NCBI GenBank assembly: GCA_964534095.1
Contig: CAZHPF010000001.1
Span: forward strand, 1-33,702
DNA from: CALMSM01 sp964534095
Lineage (GTDB): Bacteria > Patescibacteriota > Saccharimonadia > Saccharimonadales > CALMSM01
DNA: 33,702 bases
Reading direction: 5' to 3'
Positions 1 through 7,827 of the stretch are shown here, piece after piece. A program made the translations under genes and the position numbers. Each line of letters begins with the position of its first letter. Position 1 is the stretch's first letter. The notes below the pieces were generated by a model. The model did no database searches. It saw nothing but the letters and a program-made list of their open reading frames with translations, and was not told where the DNA came from.

Positions 1-60
1 TGCAACTAAATCAGCTGCCGCACGAGACTTAGACCGTGTTTTCCTGTGTTTTTTGACCAC
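1..60 (-). CDS. Partial basic protein (N-terminus only, runs off the left edge)
   Basis: A GTG codon at 60-58 opens a frame that stays open for 20 codons to the window edge. It reads MVKKHRKTRSKSRAAADLVA, a strongly basic start typical of nucleic-acid-binding or membrane-anchored proteins. An AAGGAG ribosome site lies at 73-68, 7 nt before the GTG, and a TATAAT box sits just upstream at 80-75. No family can be named from 20 residues. It follows the end of the phosphoribosyltransferase-like gene on the same strand, separated by about 77 nt, and appears to have its own promoter. Confidence 0.55.
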   Translation of the reverse strand, partial: MVKKHRKTRSKSRAAADLVA

Positions 61-67
61 CCGTTAT

Positions 68-80
68 CTCCTTGATTATA
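68..80 (-). promoter_or_regulatory. -10 box and ribosome binding site of the left-edge gene
   Basis: On the minus strand TATAAT (80-75) is followed after one base by AAGGAG (73-68), then 7 nt to the GTG at 60. The -10 is so close that transcription from it would start inside or just after the ribosome site. Either the true promoter lies further upstream or the hexamer is coincidental. Confidence 0.4.
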
Positions 81-137
81 GCGTATAGCCGGTATTGTAC
101 GTACCTTCCTATAAAACCACAAGCAATTTTATACTTA

Positions 138-803
138 TTAGGCAGGCCACAATGCTAGCGTCTTGGCGATTACATCAATCGCTTGATCGCGTGGGATAAC
201 TGTGTTGTCTTCAAAGTAATGATCAGCGCCGTAGAAAAAATCAATGGTTCCGGCCACAAAATACTTATCACTTATTTGTTGGATGTGTGACATGTCTTTG
301 GACATAGCAAGAGGAGCACAAATAATAATTTTGCCTACAGCAAACGTTTTTGCGAAACTCAAAAAACTATCAAGCGCGGTAGTAGCTTCAAGACAATCAA
401 TCACCAAGTATATATCACGCCCTCTGAGTAATTCTTTGCGCAGCACTTCCCTATTGCCTAGTTCACGGTTAAGTTGGGAAAAATTCTGCCTTGTCGTATC
501 GTCAATATACCCACGAAACTCTTGATAGTAATAGTCCATATAGCCATTCCCAAGGTCACTACCGGAGTTAAAAGATCCTTCTTGATTAATCGAGCCTACG
601 TGCAACCCGCCGGGTACTACTATGTCTTGGCTAAGGTAAAGATGCAATGGACAACGTAACGCCTCGGCAAGCTGAAACGCCACAAGCACTGCATCGGTTG
701 ATAGGCTAACTACTGCCGTTGTGTTGGACTGCTGAGCGGTGATAAGAGCTTGGGCTACTTGTTGGCCTGCTGCAACCCTGTTCTTGAAGTAAACGACTGC
801 CAT
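138..803 (-). CDS. Phosphoribosyltransferase-like protein (COG1926 type) with degenerate PRPP loop
   Basis: 221 residues. The start (YFKNRVAAGQQVAQAL) and the block with VPGGLHVGSINQEG match the plan of the predicted phosphoribosyltransferase family COG1926 (F-x-[DN]-R-x-x-A-G near the N-terminus, then an IGA-x-x-x-x-G block). The C-terminal part follows that family too. In active PRTases the PRPP-binding loop reads roughly VDDGIATGAT; here the equivalent is VIDCLEATTALD, so one acidic residue and the glycines are lost and PRPP transfer may be absent. It is the last gene of the MoxR/VWA operon, 9 nt after the TPR-like gene, with an AAGGTGG ribosome site before ATG 803. A non-catalytic sensor or regulatory role is an inference. 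Confidence 0.7.
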   Translation of the reverse strand: MAVVYFKNRVAAGQQVAQALITAQQSNTTAVVSLSTDAVLVAFQLAEALRCPLHLYLSQDIVVPGGLHVGSINQEGSFNSGSDLGNGYMDYYYQEFRGYIDDTTRQNFSQLNRELGNREVLRKELLRGRDIYLVIDCLEATTALDSFLSFAKTFAVGKIIICAPLAMSKDMSHIQQISDKYFVAGTIDFFYGADHYFEDNTVIPRDQAIDVIAKTLALWPA

Positions 804-812
804 ACTACCACC

Positions 813-1547
813 TTACCATACTGATTCAGTATATTTTTTGTTTTTTTCTTCTTCGCTCTGCTGATCGTAACGATCTTCGTTAAGATTATTTTGATACGTG
901 TTTTGGCGTTTAGCTTGTTGTTGGTTTTTCTCCTCATCGGGCACTGTGGTATTCTCTTCTGCTTGCTGGTCTTCTGTTTCCTCTGGACGTTGATGTTGTT
1001 CATTAATTTGCATGATAAGTAGCTCCATTTTGTTTGTTAGCGTATCAATTAACTGCTGGAACTTATCGTGATACTCCGGATCGTTTAGACATCTTTCTTC
1101 ACTTAATATATTGATTGCACGGGCATAATCGCCGACGGCATCATTGGGTTGACCCTGTTTGCGTTGGTCGGCACGCCGATCTAATACCACTGCTAGATTC
1201 CATCGAACACGACACTCACGAGAAGGGTGAGCAAGGGCAAGCGCTTGTTCAAGCCGGTCGATACTCGGCGTGAGATTATCCAGTTGTGAGTAGGCCAAGC
1301 CGGCATTTGCGAGTGGCACATCTTTGTCATACCATGCCACAATGGACTGAGCTCGCCACCACCGTTGAGCGACCTCATAATTTTTACTTTGGTAGGATAG
1401 TTGAGCTATAAGCCCGATGATAACCGGCAGTCCTACAATCAGCAAGATAATACTCCCTACGATAACGAAACTTCTCCTAAACGTTTTTTGTTCCGTCATT
1501 CGCCACAAGCGCTGCAAGTGTCGAGACAACCACAGTTGTACACTCAC
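813..1547 (-). CDS. Membrane-anchored TPR-like protein of the MoxR/VWA operon
   Basis: 244 residues from a GTG at 1547 that overlaps the TGA of the preceding gene (GTGA). AGGAG lies 8 nt upstream, which makes this start better than any longer frame. One membrane helix (about residues 27-50) is followed by helical repeats rich in Ala/Leu (about 55-150: YSQLDNLTPSIDRLEQALAL and the next units) that look like tetratricopeptide repeats. A Glu/Gln/Asn-rich, low-complexity tail follows from about 180 to the end. In Bat-type operons a TPR protein (BatC/BatE) usually accompanies the VWA proteins, and this gene occupies that position. The role as an assembly partner of the two VWA proteins is inferred from context. 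Confidence 0.7.
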   Translation of the reverse strand: MSVQLWLSRHLQRLWRMTEQKTFRRSFVIVGSIILLIVGLPVIIGLIAQLSYQSKNYEVAQRWWRAQSIVAWYDKDVPLANAGLAYSQLDNLTPSIDRLEQALALAHPSRECRVRWNLAVVLDRRADQRKQGQPNDAVGDYARAINILSEERCLNDPEYHDKFQQLIDTLTNKMELLIMQINEQHQRPEETEDQQAEENTTVPDEEKNQQQAKRQNTYQNNLNEDRYDQQSEEEKNKKYTESVW

Positions 1548-2620
1548 AATTGGTTCTCCTGTTTTTTTGTTGCCACAAGGCGATTTGGCCAAAACACGCG
1601 AAGCCAAGCTGGTAGTATAATGTCACTCACGCAGAGCCAGCCAAACGCAAGAAGCGCAGGGAGTATATAGATAATGTTTTGATTAAGAGCTTGAGCTTGT
1701 TTGTTTTGAGCAGCTCGTGAACTGGATTGTTGAGCCGCTTTTTCTATAGCTGGCTCATAGGCTTGGCTGTCGCGGGTTTTGATGATTGTCCCGCCTAGCT
1801 GTGCAGCAATAGCATCCGCAAGAGACGGGTTAGGCACGGAGGTAACCGGTTTGTAGTCCTTTGCCACATATTTTGTAACTTCATCATCTCCATATAATTT
1901 ATAGGAGGGGGCGTACTCACTATTAAGATAGTCGTAGCTTATATTGAGCATTCTTGCGCCCTCAGGCTGACCGTAAAGCAAGCCCACAAAACCACCGCCA
2001 TACGTTTTAATCGCATTGGCAGAGGCAACTACTTCCTCTACTTGTTCTTGGTTATTGTAGATTTCAAAATCACTAAGCATGATTACGATACGCTGCCGAG
2101 TAGGATCGCTGCGCTGTTGGCTCTCCAAATAGGTGCCTACATCTTTGAAAACTTGGTTATAGGGGGCGACTTTATTGACTACATTAAACCTCGTGGCTGT
2201 ATATACCGTATCTATGGCCAGAGATACGTCTTCAGTCCCTGTCGTGAGGGGAAGGAATAGGCTTGTCTGATCTGAAAACGTGTAGATACCGATATTTGCC
2301 CCCGCATTCGCTTCAGCAATACTACGCATATCCTGCCGAGCGTTCTCTAGACGGGTGGTTTCGTTACCCTCCCTCCCATCGATAGCATTCATACTTTGAG
2401 TAGTGTCAACTAAGAACAGTATGTCCCTGTTGCTCACTGCGTTGCTCGTGCTGTTTGTTTTGAGTGGCAGAAGCGCAATGACAACTATAAGCAATAAGCA
2501 CGCCCAGAGTACTACTACTCGCCGCCAGAAAAAATGGCGCCACATGCCGCGCCTACGACCCGCTACAATAGACGTACCAAGCCCGCTCAGGATACCTATA
2601 AACACAACCCACCGAATCAT
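1544..2620 (-). CDS. VWA-domain membrane protein (BatB-like)
   Basis: 358 residues from ATG 2620, which overlaps the upstream stop (ATGA) with GGAGG 5 nt before it. Longer in-frame starts lack this support. Two N-terminal membrane helices (about 2-20 and 36-53) precede a von Willebrand A domain whose metal site begins D72-T-T-Q-S76 (D-x-T-x-S form). A second acidic site is in LSDFEIY. A C-terminal helix (about 315-340) is followed by a basic cytoplasmic tail. This helix-VWA-helix plan is that of BatA/BatB proteins, which pair with MoxR ATPases; in other bacteria such operons are tied to envelope stress or protein maturation. It is coupled on both sides to VWA and TPR genes. The substrate is unknown. 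Confidence 0.85.
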   Translation of the reverse strand: MIRWVVFIGILSGLGTSIVAGRRRGMWRHFFWRRVVVLWACLLLIVVIALLPLKTNSTSNAVSNRDILFLVDTTQSMNAIDGREGNETTRLENARQDMRSIAEANAGANIGIYTFSDQTSLFLPLTTGTEDVSLAIDTVYTATRFNVVNKVAPYNQVFKDVGTYLESQQRSDPTRQRIVIMLSDFEIYNNQEQVEEVVASANAIKTYGGGFVGLLYGQPEGARMLNISYDYLNSEYAPSYKLYGDDEVTKYVAKDYKPVTSVPNPSLADAIAAQLGGTIIKTRDSQAYEPAIEKAAQQSSSRAAQNKQAQALNQNIIYILPALLAFGWLCVSDIILPAWLRVFWPNRLVATKKQENQL

Positions 2621-3591
2621 ACATACCTCCAGCGAAGGAACACCACTATTGTCCAAGCAAATGCTATGACCGTTGTCGTCCCAAGCACTAGGTATGGATA
2701 GTCTGCCTCGTTTTTGCCGGTCACAATAGTTGTATTGAGAATTTGAGCAAATATCTGGTCGAGTAATTGCCGAGCTGAAGCCTGGGCGTTATTTTCATCA
2801 ATTTTGAATAATTGTCCCCCACTAGCGGCCATAATTCGCTGAGGACTTGTCGCAAACTTATATTCGAGGGGTGGCTGTAGGACATAAAAATTGATGCGGT
2901 TTTTAGGGACAAGCCCGATCTTGTCAAGGTATTTCTGGCTTTCTGGATCAAAATCTCCTCCGGTTTGATCTAAGTCGCTCACCAATATAATGTTGCGCGT
3001 TTTGTAGGTTTTCAGGTCATTGAACCGCTGCACAGAGGTTAGGACTCCCTCACCCACGTCTGTCCCATAGCCCGGTATACTTCTAAATCGATAGTTAGGA
3101 TCGTTATCCTTTTCGTATACTTCTCGTAGCATATCGATTTTTTGCTGAATCGCTATCTGGTCGCGTGTTAGGGGCAAAACGGTGATAGCCCGGCTACCAA
3201 AAACCACAATACTGTAGCGATCCGTGGGGTTTTGTTTATATACTTGCTCGAGTGTATTGAGGGCTAGCGGGATGTACTCTTTCATAGAACCAGAGACGTC
3301 CAAGCATAGTACAGTATCGCGCGATTTTTGCTGGTTATAGCTGGTGAGTATTGCTTGAGGGCGAGCTGCCACCAGTAGTAAGCCAATCAGCATACCAGCC
3401 AACAGCACGCGCTCAACACGACGGAGACGAATGGCGCGACGGGAAGCTTTTTGGTAACTCGGCAGTTTTGTGAGCACGCTGCTTTCTCCTACAAACACCG
3501 GAGGAAACTTTTTATTGCGAAAACGTCGCACCAGCATAACCCCTACCGCCACCAATAACAAAAGTAACAATACGGGCCACTTTATCGACAT
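2617..3591 (-). CDS. VWA-domain membrane protein (BatA-like)
   Basis: 324 residues, start ATG 3591 with GAGGTGAT upstream. Helices at about 5-22 and 60-77 are followed by a VWA domain with a complete MIDAS start D98-V-S-G-S102, a Thr in the later loop and LVSDLDQTGG for the distal Asp. A C-terminal helix (about 300-318, LVLGTTTVIAFAWTIVVFL) ends the protein. The perfect DxSxS site indicates real divalent-metal binding, unlike the D-x-T-x-S variant in the next gene. The pair of unequal VWA proteins directly after DUF58 is the classic MoxR-associated arrangement. A chaperone-like or envelope-protein-maturation role is known for relatives only in outline. Confidence 0.87.
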   Translation of the reverse strand: MSIKWPVLLLLLLVAVGVMLVRRFRNKKFPPVFVGESSVLTKLPSYQKASRRAIRLRRVERVLLAGMLIGLLLVAARPQAILTSYNQQKSRDTVLCLDVSGSMKEYIPLALNTLEQVYKQNPTDRYSIVVFGSRAITVLPLTRDQIAIQQKIDMLREVYEKDNDPNYRFRSIPGYGTDVGEGVLTSVQRFNDLKTYKTRNIILVSDLDQTGGDFDPESQKYLDKIGLVPKNRINFYVLQPPLEYKFATSPQRIMAASGGQLFKIDENNAQASARQLLDQIFAQILNTTIVTGKNEADYPYLVLGTTTVIAFAWTIVVFLRWRYV

Positions 3592-4067
3592 GACTCTATC
3601 ACCTCTTTTGCTTTAGTAAAAATGGTCTCTACTGCCTGCTCAGGTATAGGGTGCTTACTGTCAGAGAATTCTACAGGATAGGCACGTGCTACCAATTCAC
3701 TTAACGTTACTAATTTTCGGGCTGCTATTTCAAAATGAGCCTGGTAGCGTGTTCGATGGTTCATTACCTGGTCATACGTTTCACGCACAAGCGCGCTGGC
3801 CTGTTCTACGGCCAACGCGGCCGAAAGTTCACGGCGAAGGTAGGCGTTATAAAGATTCGACAATTGTTTTAACGCTTCGGCTAACAGCTGCGGGTCTTTG
3901 GCGGCTGCACGAGCCGTTGCTTGCCGCTGCGCGCGTAATGCGGCTTGCCGCAAAAGTTGCGCAATCGCCACTTTAGCAAGTACAAGGAAGATAATAATAG
4001 CCACGACTGCAAAGACGCGTATGGGTGTCATCCAAAAAGGCGGATACATTTCAATGCCGCTTTGCAT
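3582..4067 (-). CDS. Small membrane protein of the MoxR/VWA operon (DUF4381-like position)
   Basis: 161 residues. One membrane helix (about 14-36, IRVFAVVAIIIFLVLAKVAIAQLL) is followed by a long helical, Ala/Arg/Gln-rich cytoplasmic domain. ATG 4067 has GCGAGG 5 nt upstream; an internal Met at 4049 is a possible alternative. The gene overlaps the DUF58 gene upstream by 17 nt and the VWA gene downstream by 10 nt. Between DUF58 and the first VWA gene, many bacteria carry a one-helix DUF4381 protein. Size, topology and position agree, but I see no decisive family motif, so the assignment rests on context. Confidence 0.65.
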   Translation of the reverse strand: MQSGIEMYPPFWMTPIRVFAVVAIIIFLVLAKVAIAQLLRQAALRAQRQATARAAAKDPQLLAEALKQLSNLYNAYLRRELSAALAVEQASALVRETYDQVMNHRTRYQAHFEIAARKLVTLSELVARAYPVEFSDSKHPIPEQAVETIFTKAKEVIESCR

Positions 4068-4953
4068 AACGCCTCGCTTGAGTAAACATCATGCGCAACT
4101 CTTCCGGTAATTGTTCAGCCGTTTGTAGTTCGCCGCGAGCAGTTCCAGTAGAACGACATGCGTGAGCGTGAAGCTTACCTTGCTCTTCGAGATAGCTAAA
4201 CCACTCTTCGCGTAACTTACTACTCAGAGAAAGATCGCTATTAATAGGAGCTGCCGTCTCTATATCAACCACTTGCTTGCCAGGCTCAATGGCCGATAGA
4301 AAAGGCATGCTCGGTGCCAACTGTAGCCAAAATACCTGATGCTTGGCTGAAAGCTTTGTTAGTAATGGTTTGATCTCCACTGCGCTCGGTATACTGTCCG
4401 TGACAATAAAAATTGCTCCACGCTGACGAAGTCCGTGTAGTGCACTTTGCAGAAGAGTTGTCATCACAGGCGCTTTTCCTGGGAGTGTGCGGTGGATATC
4501 GCCATCAAGTGAACGTAGGAGTTTTTCTATATGGTTATTGGTGTTTGAGAACTTACTGAAACTAACCGTCCCATCTGGCTTGCCATTACAGACTGCGATA
4601 AGGTCTCGATTTTTACGCACGAACATACCTAGTGCTACAATCAGACCATAGGCAGCATCGAGCTTGTTCATGCCTGTATGGCTCTCAAGTAACATTGACG
4701 AGCTGGTGTCGGCAACGACAAGAATTCGCTGATCTCGCAGTGGAGCATACAGCTTGGTATGCACTGAGCCGGTTCTGGCCGTAGCCCTCCAGTCAATATC
4801 ACGGATACTATCACCAAAATCATATTGACGGAGACTGTCTAGTTCAACACCTCTGCCTTTGAATATTGAATCGTATGTACCGTCTAAGACGCTTACGACA
4901 CGACGCCGCGCGAATAACTTTAGACGACGAGCAACAACTTGCTGAATGGTCAT
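4051..4953 (-). CDS. DUF58 family protein, MoxR partner
   Basis: 300 residues. The family signature GRGVELDSLRQYDFGDSIRD followed by IDWRATARTG is present at about residues 33-62. It is followed by a VWA-like fold whose metal motif reads DTSSSM. DUF58 proteins are conserved companions of MoxR ATPases, and the start (4953) overlaps the moxR stop by 4 nt, so the two are translationally coupled. Full length for the family, with no frameshift. No membrane helix is evident, so the protein is probably cytoplasmic and could bridge the ATPase to the membrane VWA proteins (inference). Confidence 0.93.
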   Translation of the reverse strand: MTIQQVVARRLKLFARRRVVSVLDGTYDSIFKGRGVELDSLRQYDFGDSIRDIDWRATARTGSVHTKLYAPLRDQRILVVADTSSSMLLESHTGMNKLDAAYGLIVALGMFVRKNRDLIAVCNGKPDGTVSFSKFSNTNNHIEKLLRSLDGDIHRTLPGKAPVMTTLLQSALHGLRQRGAIFIVTDSIPSAVEIKPLLTKLSAKHQVFWLQLAPSMPFLSAIEPGKQVVDIETAAPINSDLSLSSKLREEWFSYLEEQGKLHAHACRSTGTARGELQTAEQLPEELRMMFTQARRYAKRH

Positions 4954-6011
4954 GGCACTTGAATAACACTCCCGATTCGATCAATGATCTGTTCGACGGT
5001 TGTGTTTTCAGCTTCAGCTTCGTATGTCAGTATGATTCTATGTCGTAATACGCGAGCCAGATACGGCTTAATATGATCTGGAGTAACGTATGAGCTCTGG
5101 GTCATCAGCGCACTAGCGCGACCAGCCGCTAAAAGTGCCAAACTCGCTCGCGGGCTGGCTCCCACTTCAACAAATGGTTTTATATCGGATAGGCCGTATT
5201 CTTCTGGCTTGCGAGTCGCCGCTACTAATGAGGCGATATATCGTAAAATACGATCGTCGGCCGTAATTGTTTCGGCCGTGTGCTGTAAATGCAACAAGTC
5301 ATCAACAGTTGTATCAGTCTTAATATTAGCCAGGTCTTCAGGACGCGGTTTCACCTTGAGAATCGAGACTTCTTCGTCAATTGTCGGGTAGCTAATAACG
5401 TGCTTGAGGATAAAACGATCCAATTGAGCTTCCGGCAGAGGATACGTGCCTTCTTGTTCGATGGGATTTTGGGTCGCCATTACGATAAAGCCTGGTGGCA
5501 GATTATAGGTCTGACCGCCGATACTCACCTGGCGTTCTTGCATTGCCTCCAGTAACGCACTCTGTGTTTTAGCGCTGGTGCGGTTAATTTCGTCAACCAG
5601 TACAAATTGGTGATTAACGGGACCGAGTTGGGTTACAAACTCTTGGTTGGCCTGGTTATAGATTTGCGTTCCGATAATATCAGACGGAAGCATATCAGGC
5701 GTACATTGTACACGTACAAAGTCAGCACCAATACTCGCTGCAATAGTGTGTGCGGCGGTTGTCTTAGCAAGCCCGGGCACTCCCTCGATCAGTAAGTGAC
5801 CGCGGCCGATCAGGGTAACTAAGATACTCTCCAGAAGATCTGCCTGGCCAACGATAAGCTGTTGATACGTTTGAGCCACTCGTTGCAAGATTTGCGTAGC
5901 CTGCTGCATATCAGAAGTCGAAGCGCCCGCCGAGGCAGCCGGTGATTGAGAAAGGGTTGATGGCGTAGGAATTACGGCTTTTGGTTGCTGAGGTTGTACA
6001 ACATCATCCAC
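4950..6011 (-). CDS. moxR: MoxR-type AAA+ ATPase
   Basis: 353 residues from GTG 6011, which has GGGAG 9 nt upstream. A longer ATG at 6062 lies inside an extended -10 element (TGTTATAAA), so it cannot be translated from that promoter. Numbered from the GTG, the Walker A motif GVPGLAKTT is at about 77-85, Walker B VLVDEIN at about 137-143 and sensor 1 ATQNP at about 179-183. RTSAKTQSALLEAMQERQVS is typical of MoxR. The first ~35 residues are a Pro/Ser/Ala/Gln-rich spacer. MoxR ATPases act as chaperones that remodel or insert metal into client proteins together with VWA partners. It leads a seven-gene coupled operon. Confidence 0.95.
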   Translation of the reverse strand: MDDVVQPQQPKAVIPTPSTLSQSPAASAGASTSDMQQATQILQRVAQTYQQLIVGQADLLESILVTLIGRGHLLIEGVPGLAKTTAAHTIAASIGADFVRVQCTPDMLPSDIIGTQIYNQANQEFVTQLGPVNHQFVLVDEINRTSAKTQSALLEAMQERQVSIGGQTYNLPPGFIVMATQNPIEQEGTYPLPEAQLDRFILKHVISYPTIDEEVSILKVKPRPEDLANIKTDTTVDDLLHLQHTAETITADDRILRYIASLVAATRKPEEYGLSDIKPFVEVGASPRASLALLAAGRASALMTQSSYVTPDHIKPYLARVLRHRIILTYEAEAENTTVEQIIDRIGSVIQVP

Positions 6012-6061
6012 TAGGTAATTCTCCCGACAAACGTAACTACCAACCTTAGCTCGAGCCGACA

Positions 6062-6070
6062 TTTATAACA
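6062..6070 (-). promoter_or_regulatory. Extended -10 promoter of the MoxR operon
   Basis: TG-T-TATAAA on the minus strand (6070-6062). No -35-like hexamer is found at 16-18 nt upstream. This places the transcript start near 6055, giving a leader of about 45 nt to the GTG at 6011 with its GGGAG site. Confidence 0.45.
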
Positions 6071-6102
6071 AGCGCCGGTCGTTTTCATATATTGTTTCCC
6101 CA

Positions 6103-6165
6103 CTCCTGTTCTCCTGTCTGCTCAATGCCTTTCAAAGAGCTTATGCACAAAGTCTGACAGACAGG
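6103..6165. repeat. Direct and inverted repeats in the moxR/sortase divergent region
   Basis: CTCCTGT occurs twice in tandem (6103-6109 and 6111-6117, 8-bp period). CCTGTCTG (6113-6120) has its exact inverted copy CAGACAGG at 6158-6165, 37 nt away. They sit between the MoxR-operon -10 and the sortase start and could be binding sites for a regulator of both transcripts, but such short repeats can arise by chance. Confidence 0.3.
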
Positions 6166-6204
6166 TTCTAGCGTGTCAATACGATAATACATTTATGTTA
6201 TACA

Positions 6205-6816
6205 ATGAGTAACACTGTGAGTAAGCATTACCAGCACAACAAAAAATATCTTGGTGATAAGCGTCTGCGTATTATCAATCGCTTCTTGTTTGTGCTCATC
6301 CTCATTATTAACGGATACGTATTGCTTGCGCCACTATGGCCGAGCGTGAGTTACCGCGTACAGGCAGCTGTTACAAAACCGTTGGCCGAAACAGATTTTG
6401 GTAACCTTGATCGAAACACTAACCATTTGGTTATCCCCCGTCTTCGGCTCGATAAGCCTATTTTTGACGACCCTGACCCCGCAGCGCTTGATAAGGGTAT
6501 TTGGCGCCGTCCCCACACTAGCACACCGGACAACGGGAGTAATACTGTGCTCAGTGGTCATCGATGGCTCTACGACAATCCTTCGAGTGCTGTTTTTTAC
6601 AATCTCGACAAGATCCAACAAGGCGACAAATTAGTGGCCGTATGGAACGAAAAAATCTACATATATACAGTAGACGATATAAAAATTGTTCCTCCCACCG
6701 CCGTCGAAGTCGAAGACCCAACCACCGAAAGTCGTCTCACGGTATACACATGTACCCCTTTATGGACCGCGACTGACCGATTAGTTATAAGTGCAAAACT
6801 GGAGAAAACCCTATGA
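6205..6816 (+). CDS. Sortase (class E/D-like), membrane anchored
   Basis: 203 residues. An N-terminal membrane helix (about 22-44) is followed by an extracellular sortase domain. The catalytic triad is visible: His119 in LSGHRW, Cys183 in YTCTPLWT and Arg192 in DRLVI. Sortases cleave a C-terminal sorting signal and join surface proteins to peptidoglycan or to each other. No LPxTG-type substrate is seen nearby. ATG 6205 directly abuts a TGTTATACA -10-like element, so translation may instead begin at GTG 6217. The last bases overlap the start of a 37-codon ORF (ATGA). It is divergent from the MoxR operon. Confidence 0.92.
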   Translation: MSNTVSKHYQHNKKYLGDKRLRIINRFLFVLILIINGYVLLAPLWPSVSYRVQAAVTKPLAETDFGNLDRNTNHLVIPRLRLDKPIFDDPDPAALDKGIWRRPHTSTPDNGSNTVLSGHRWLYDNPSSAVFYNLDKIQQGDKLVAVWNEKIYIYTVDDIKIVPPTAVEVEDPTTESRLTVYTCTPLWTATDRLVISAKLEKTL

Positions 6817-6926
6817 GCGAACGAAAGAAATTCTATATCTTATTATTGCTGTTAGTAGCCAGTCTAGCGTTATTATGGTATGTCAGCAATGCTACTTCGT
6901 CGCGCTTTACGCCCTTTCAGCGTTAG
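6813..6926 (+). CDS. 37-residue single-helix membrane micro-protein coupled to the sortase
   Basis: Reading from ATG 6813, which overlaps the sortase TGA (ATGA), the frame encodes 37 residues: a basic start (MSERKKFY), one Leu-rich membrane helix (ILLLLLVASLALLWYV) and a short polar tail ending in TPFQR. GGAG lies 8 nt before the start. Overlap, ribosome site and clean positive-inside topology support a real gene. It has no recognisable family. A sortase-binding or sortase-regulating peptide is an inference from coupling alone. Confidence 0.65.
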   Translation: MSERKKFYILLLLLVASLALLWYVSNATSSRFTPFQR

Positions 6927-6934
6927 CGTAATAG

Positions 6935-7324
6935 TTATTTACGAGGTGTAGTGATATGAACCGGGCTGCCGTATTTTGGCAGCACGACAGAGACAGTTTG
7001 TGTTTTTTTGAGACTCTTTAGCCCTGCCATGACCCAGTCGTCACCCGTAACTCCCACAACGGGAATCCCCAACGCCTCAGCCATAGCGTTTGCGACACTT
7101 ATCCCGATTCTCAGACCCGTGAAACTGCCCGGCCCTTCATAGACAATAATACCTTTGATTTGATCATAGTGAATATTAGCGTCTGCGAGTAGTGTTTCTA
7201 GTTTTTGATGCAGCGTTTCTGCCAATTGACGGTGGGCTTGCCATGACACACGCCGCAGTTCAGTCGCAGAATCACAAAGTACGAGTTCGGCTTCTGGTTT
7301 ATCGGTGCGCAGCCCCACAATCAT
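6935..7324 (-). CDS. tsaB: tRNA t6A modification protein TsaB, N-terminal lobe only
   Basis: 129 residues, against about 220-240 in typical TsaB. The conserved block YEGPGSFTGLRIGISVANAMAEAL (about residues 62-85, ASKHA-like fold) is intact. The second lobe is nearly absent and the protein ends shortly after WVMAGLK. TsaB is the scaffold that pairs with TsaD and TsaE for N6-threonylcarbamoyladenosine at tRNA position 37. Its start overlaps the tsaE stop (ATGA). A short TsaB still carrying the TsaD-dimerising lobe would be consistent with genome reduction. No stop or frameshift suggests recent decay. Confidence 0.88.
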   Translation of the reverse strand: MIVGLRTDKPEAELVLCDSATELRRVSWQAHRQLAETLHQKLETLLADANIHYDQIKGIIVYEGPGSFTGLRIGISVANAMAEALGIPVVGVTGDDWVMAGLKSLKKTQTVSVVLPKYGSPVHITTPRK

Positions 7325-7800
7325 GATGGCTTCTCTAGTAAATAAGAGAGGCTATCCGGACACTGTGCCTCGATACGCCGTTCATATTCGCTTTCGGTCG
7401 ATAAGTGAATAATAAGCCGCTCGGCAGGTAATACATGAGCTGCCGCTTCAGCCCATTCCACCACGAGAGTTACCGTTGGGTCACCGATAGTATCGGCTAG
7501 CTCGTGTGCCATAAGTCCAGGATCTGGCAAGCGGTACAAGTCAGCGTGAACGATGTTGCGCAAGGCTCGAGCCGGTTTTTCAGGCACGTTGTATTGCTTA
7601 CTAATGGTGAACGTTGGGCTGCTAACATGGTCAATACTCCCTGTTCCCCTAACTACCCCGCGCGTCAGAGTGGTTTTACCGCTGCCAAGATCACCAACCA
7701 GCTCAATAACTTCTCCGCCTTTTAGCCGGGAACCGACGTCATGCGCCCACCGCTCTGTTTCAGCTTCGCTCCTTACTGTATACGACATTTGCACGTTCAT
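7321..7800 (-). CDS. tsaE: tRNA t6A modification ATPase TsaE
   Basis: 159 residues, family-typical length. Walker A GDLGSGKTT is at about 36-44. SSPTFTISKQY and HADLYRL are family hallmarks, and VVEWAE is the conserved C-terminal motif. TsaE is the ATPase that resets the TsaB-TsaD complex. ATG 7800 follows a TGGTAAAAT element by one base, so the first two codons may be untranslated. GTG 7794 lies 7 nt after that hexamer and would fit a leaderless start. tsaD is not in the window. Confidence 0.93.
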   Translation of the reverse strand: MNVQMSYTVRSEAETERWAHDVGSRLKGGEVIELVGDLGSGKTTLTRGVVRGTGSIDHVSSPTFTISKQYNVPEKPARALRNIVHADLYRLPDPGLMAHELADTIGDPTVTLVVEWAEAAAHVLPAERLIIHLSTESEYERRIEAQCPDSLSYLLEKPS

Positions 7801-7801
7801 A

Positions 7802-7810
7802 ATTTTACCA
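7802..7810 (-). promoter_or_regulatory. Extended -10 element of tsaE-tsaB
   Basis: TGG-TAAAAT on the minus strand (7810-7802). The hexamer ends 7 nt before GTG 7794, which would fit leaderless translation of TsaE from that codon. Confidence 0.35.
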
Positions 7811-7827
7811 GGTATTGCATAATCCGC

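Noticed and set aside
6012..6062. ATG 6062 as MoxR start
   Set aside because: It lies within the extended -10 and lacks a ribosome site; GTG 6011 has GGGAG.
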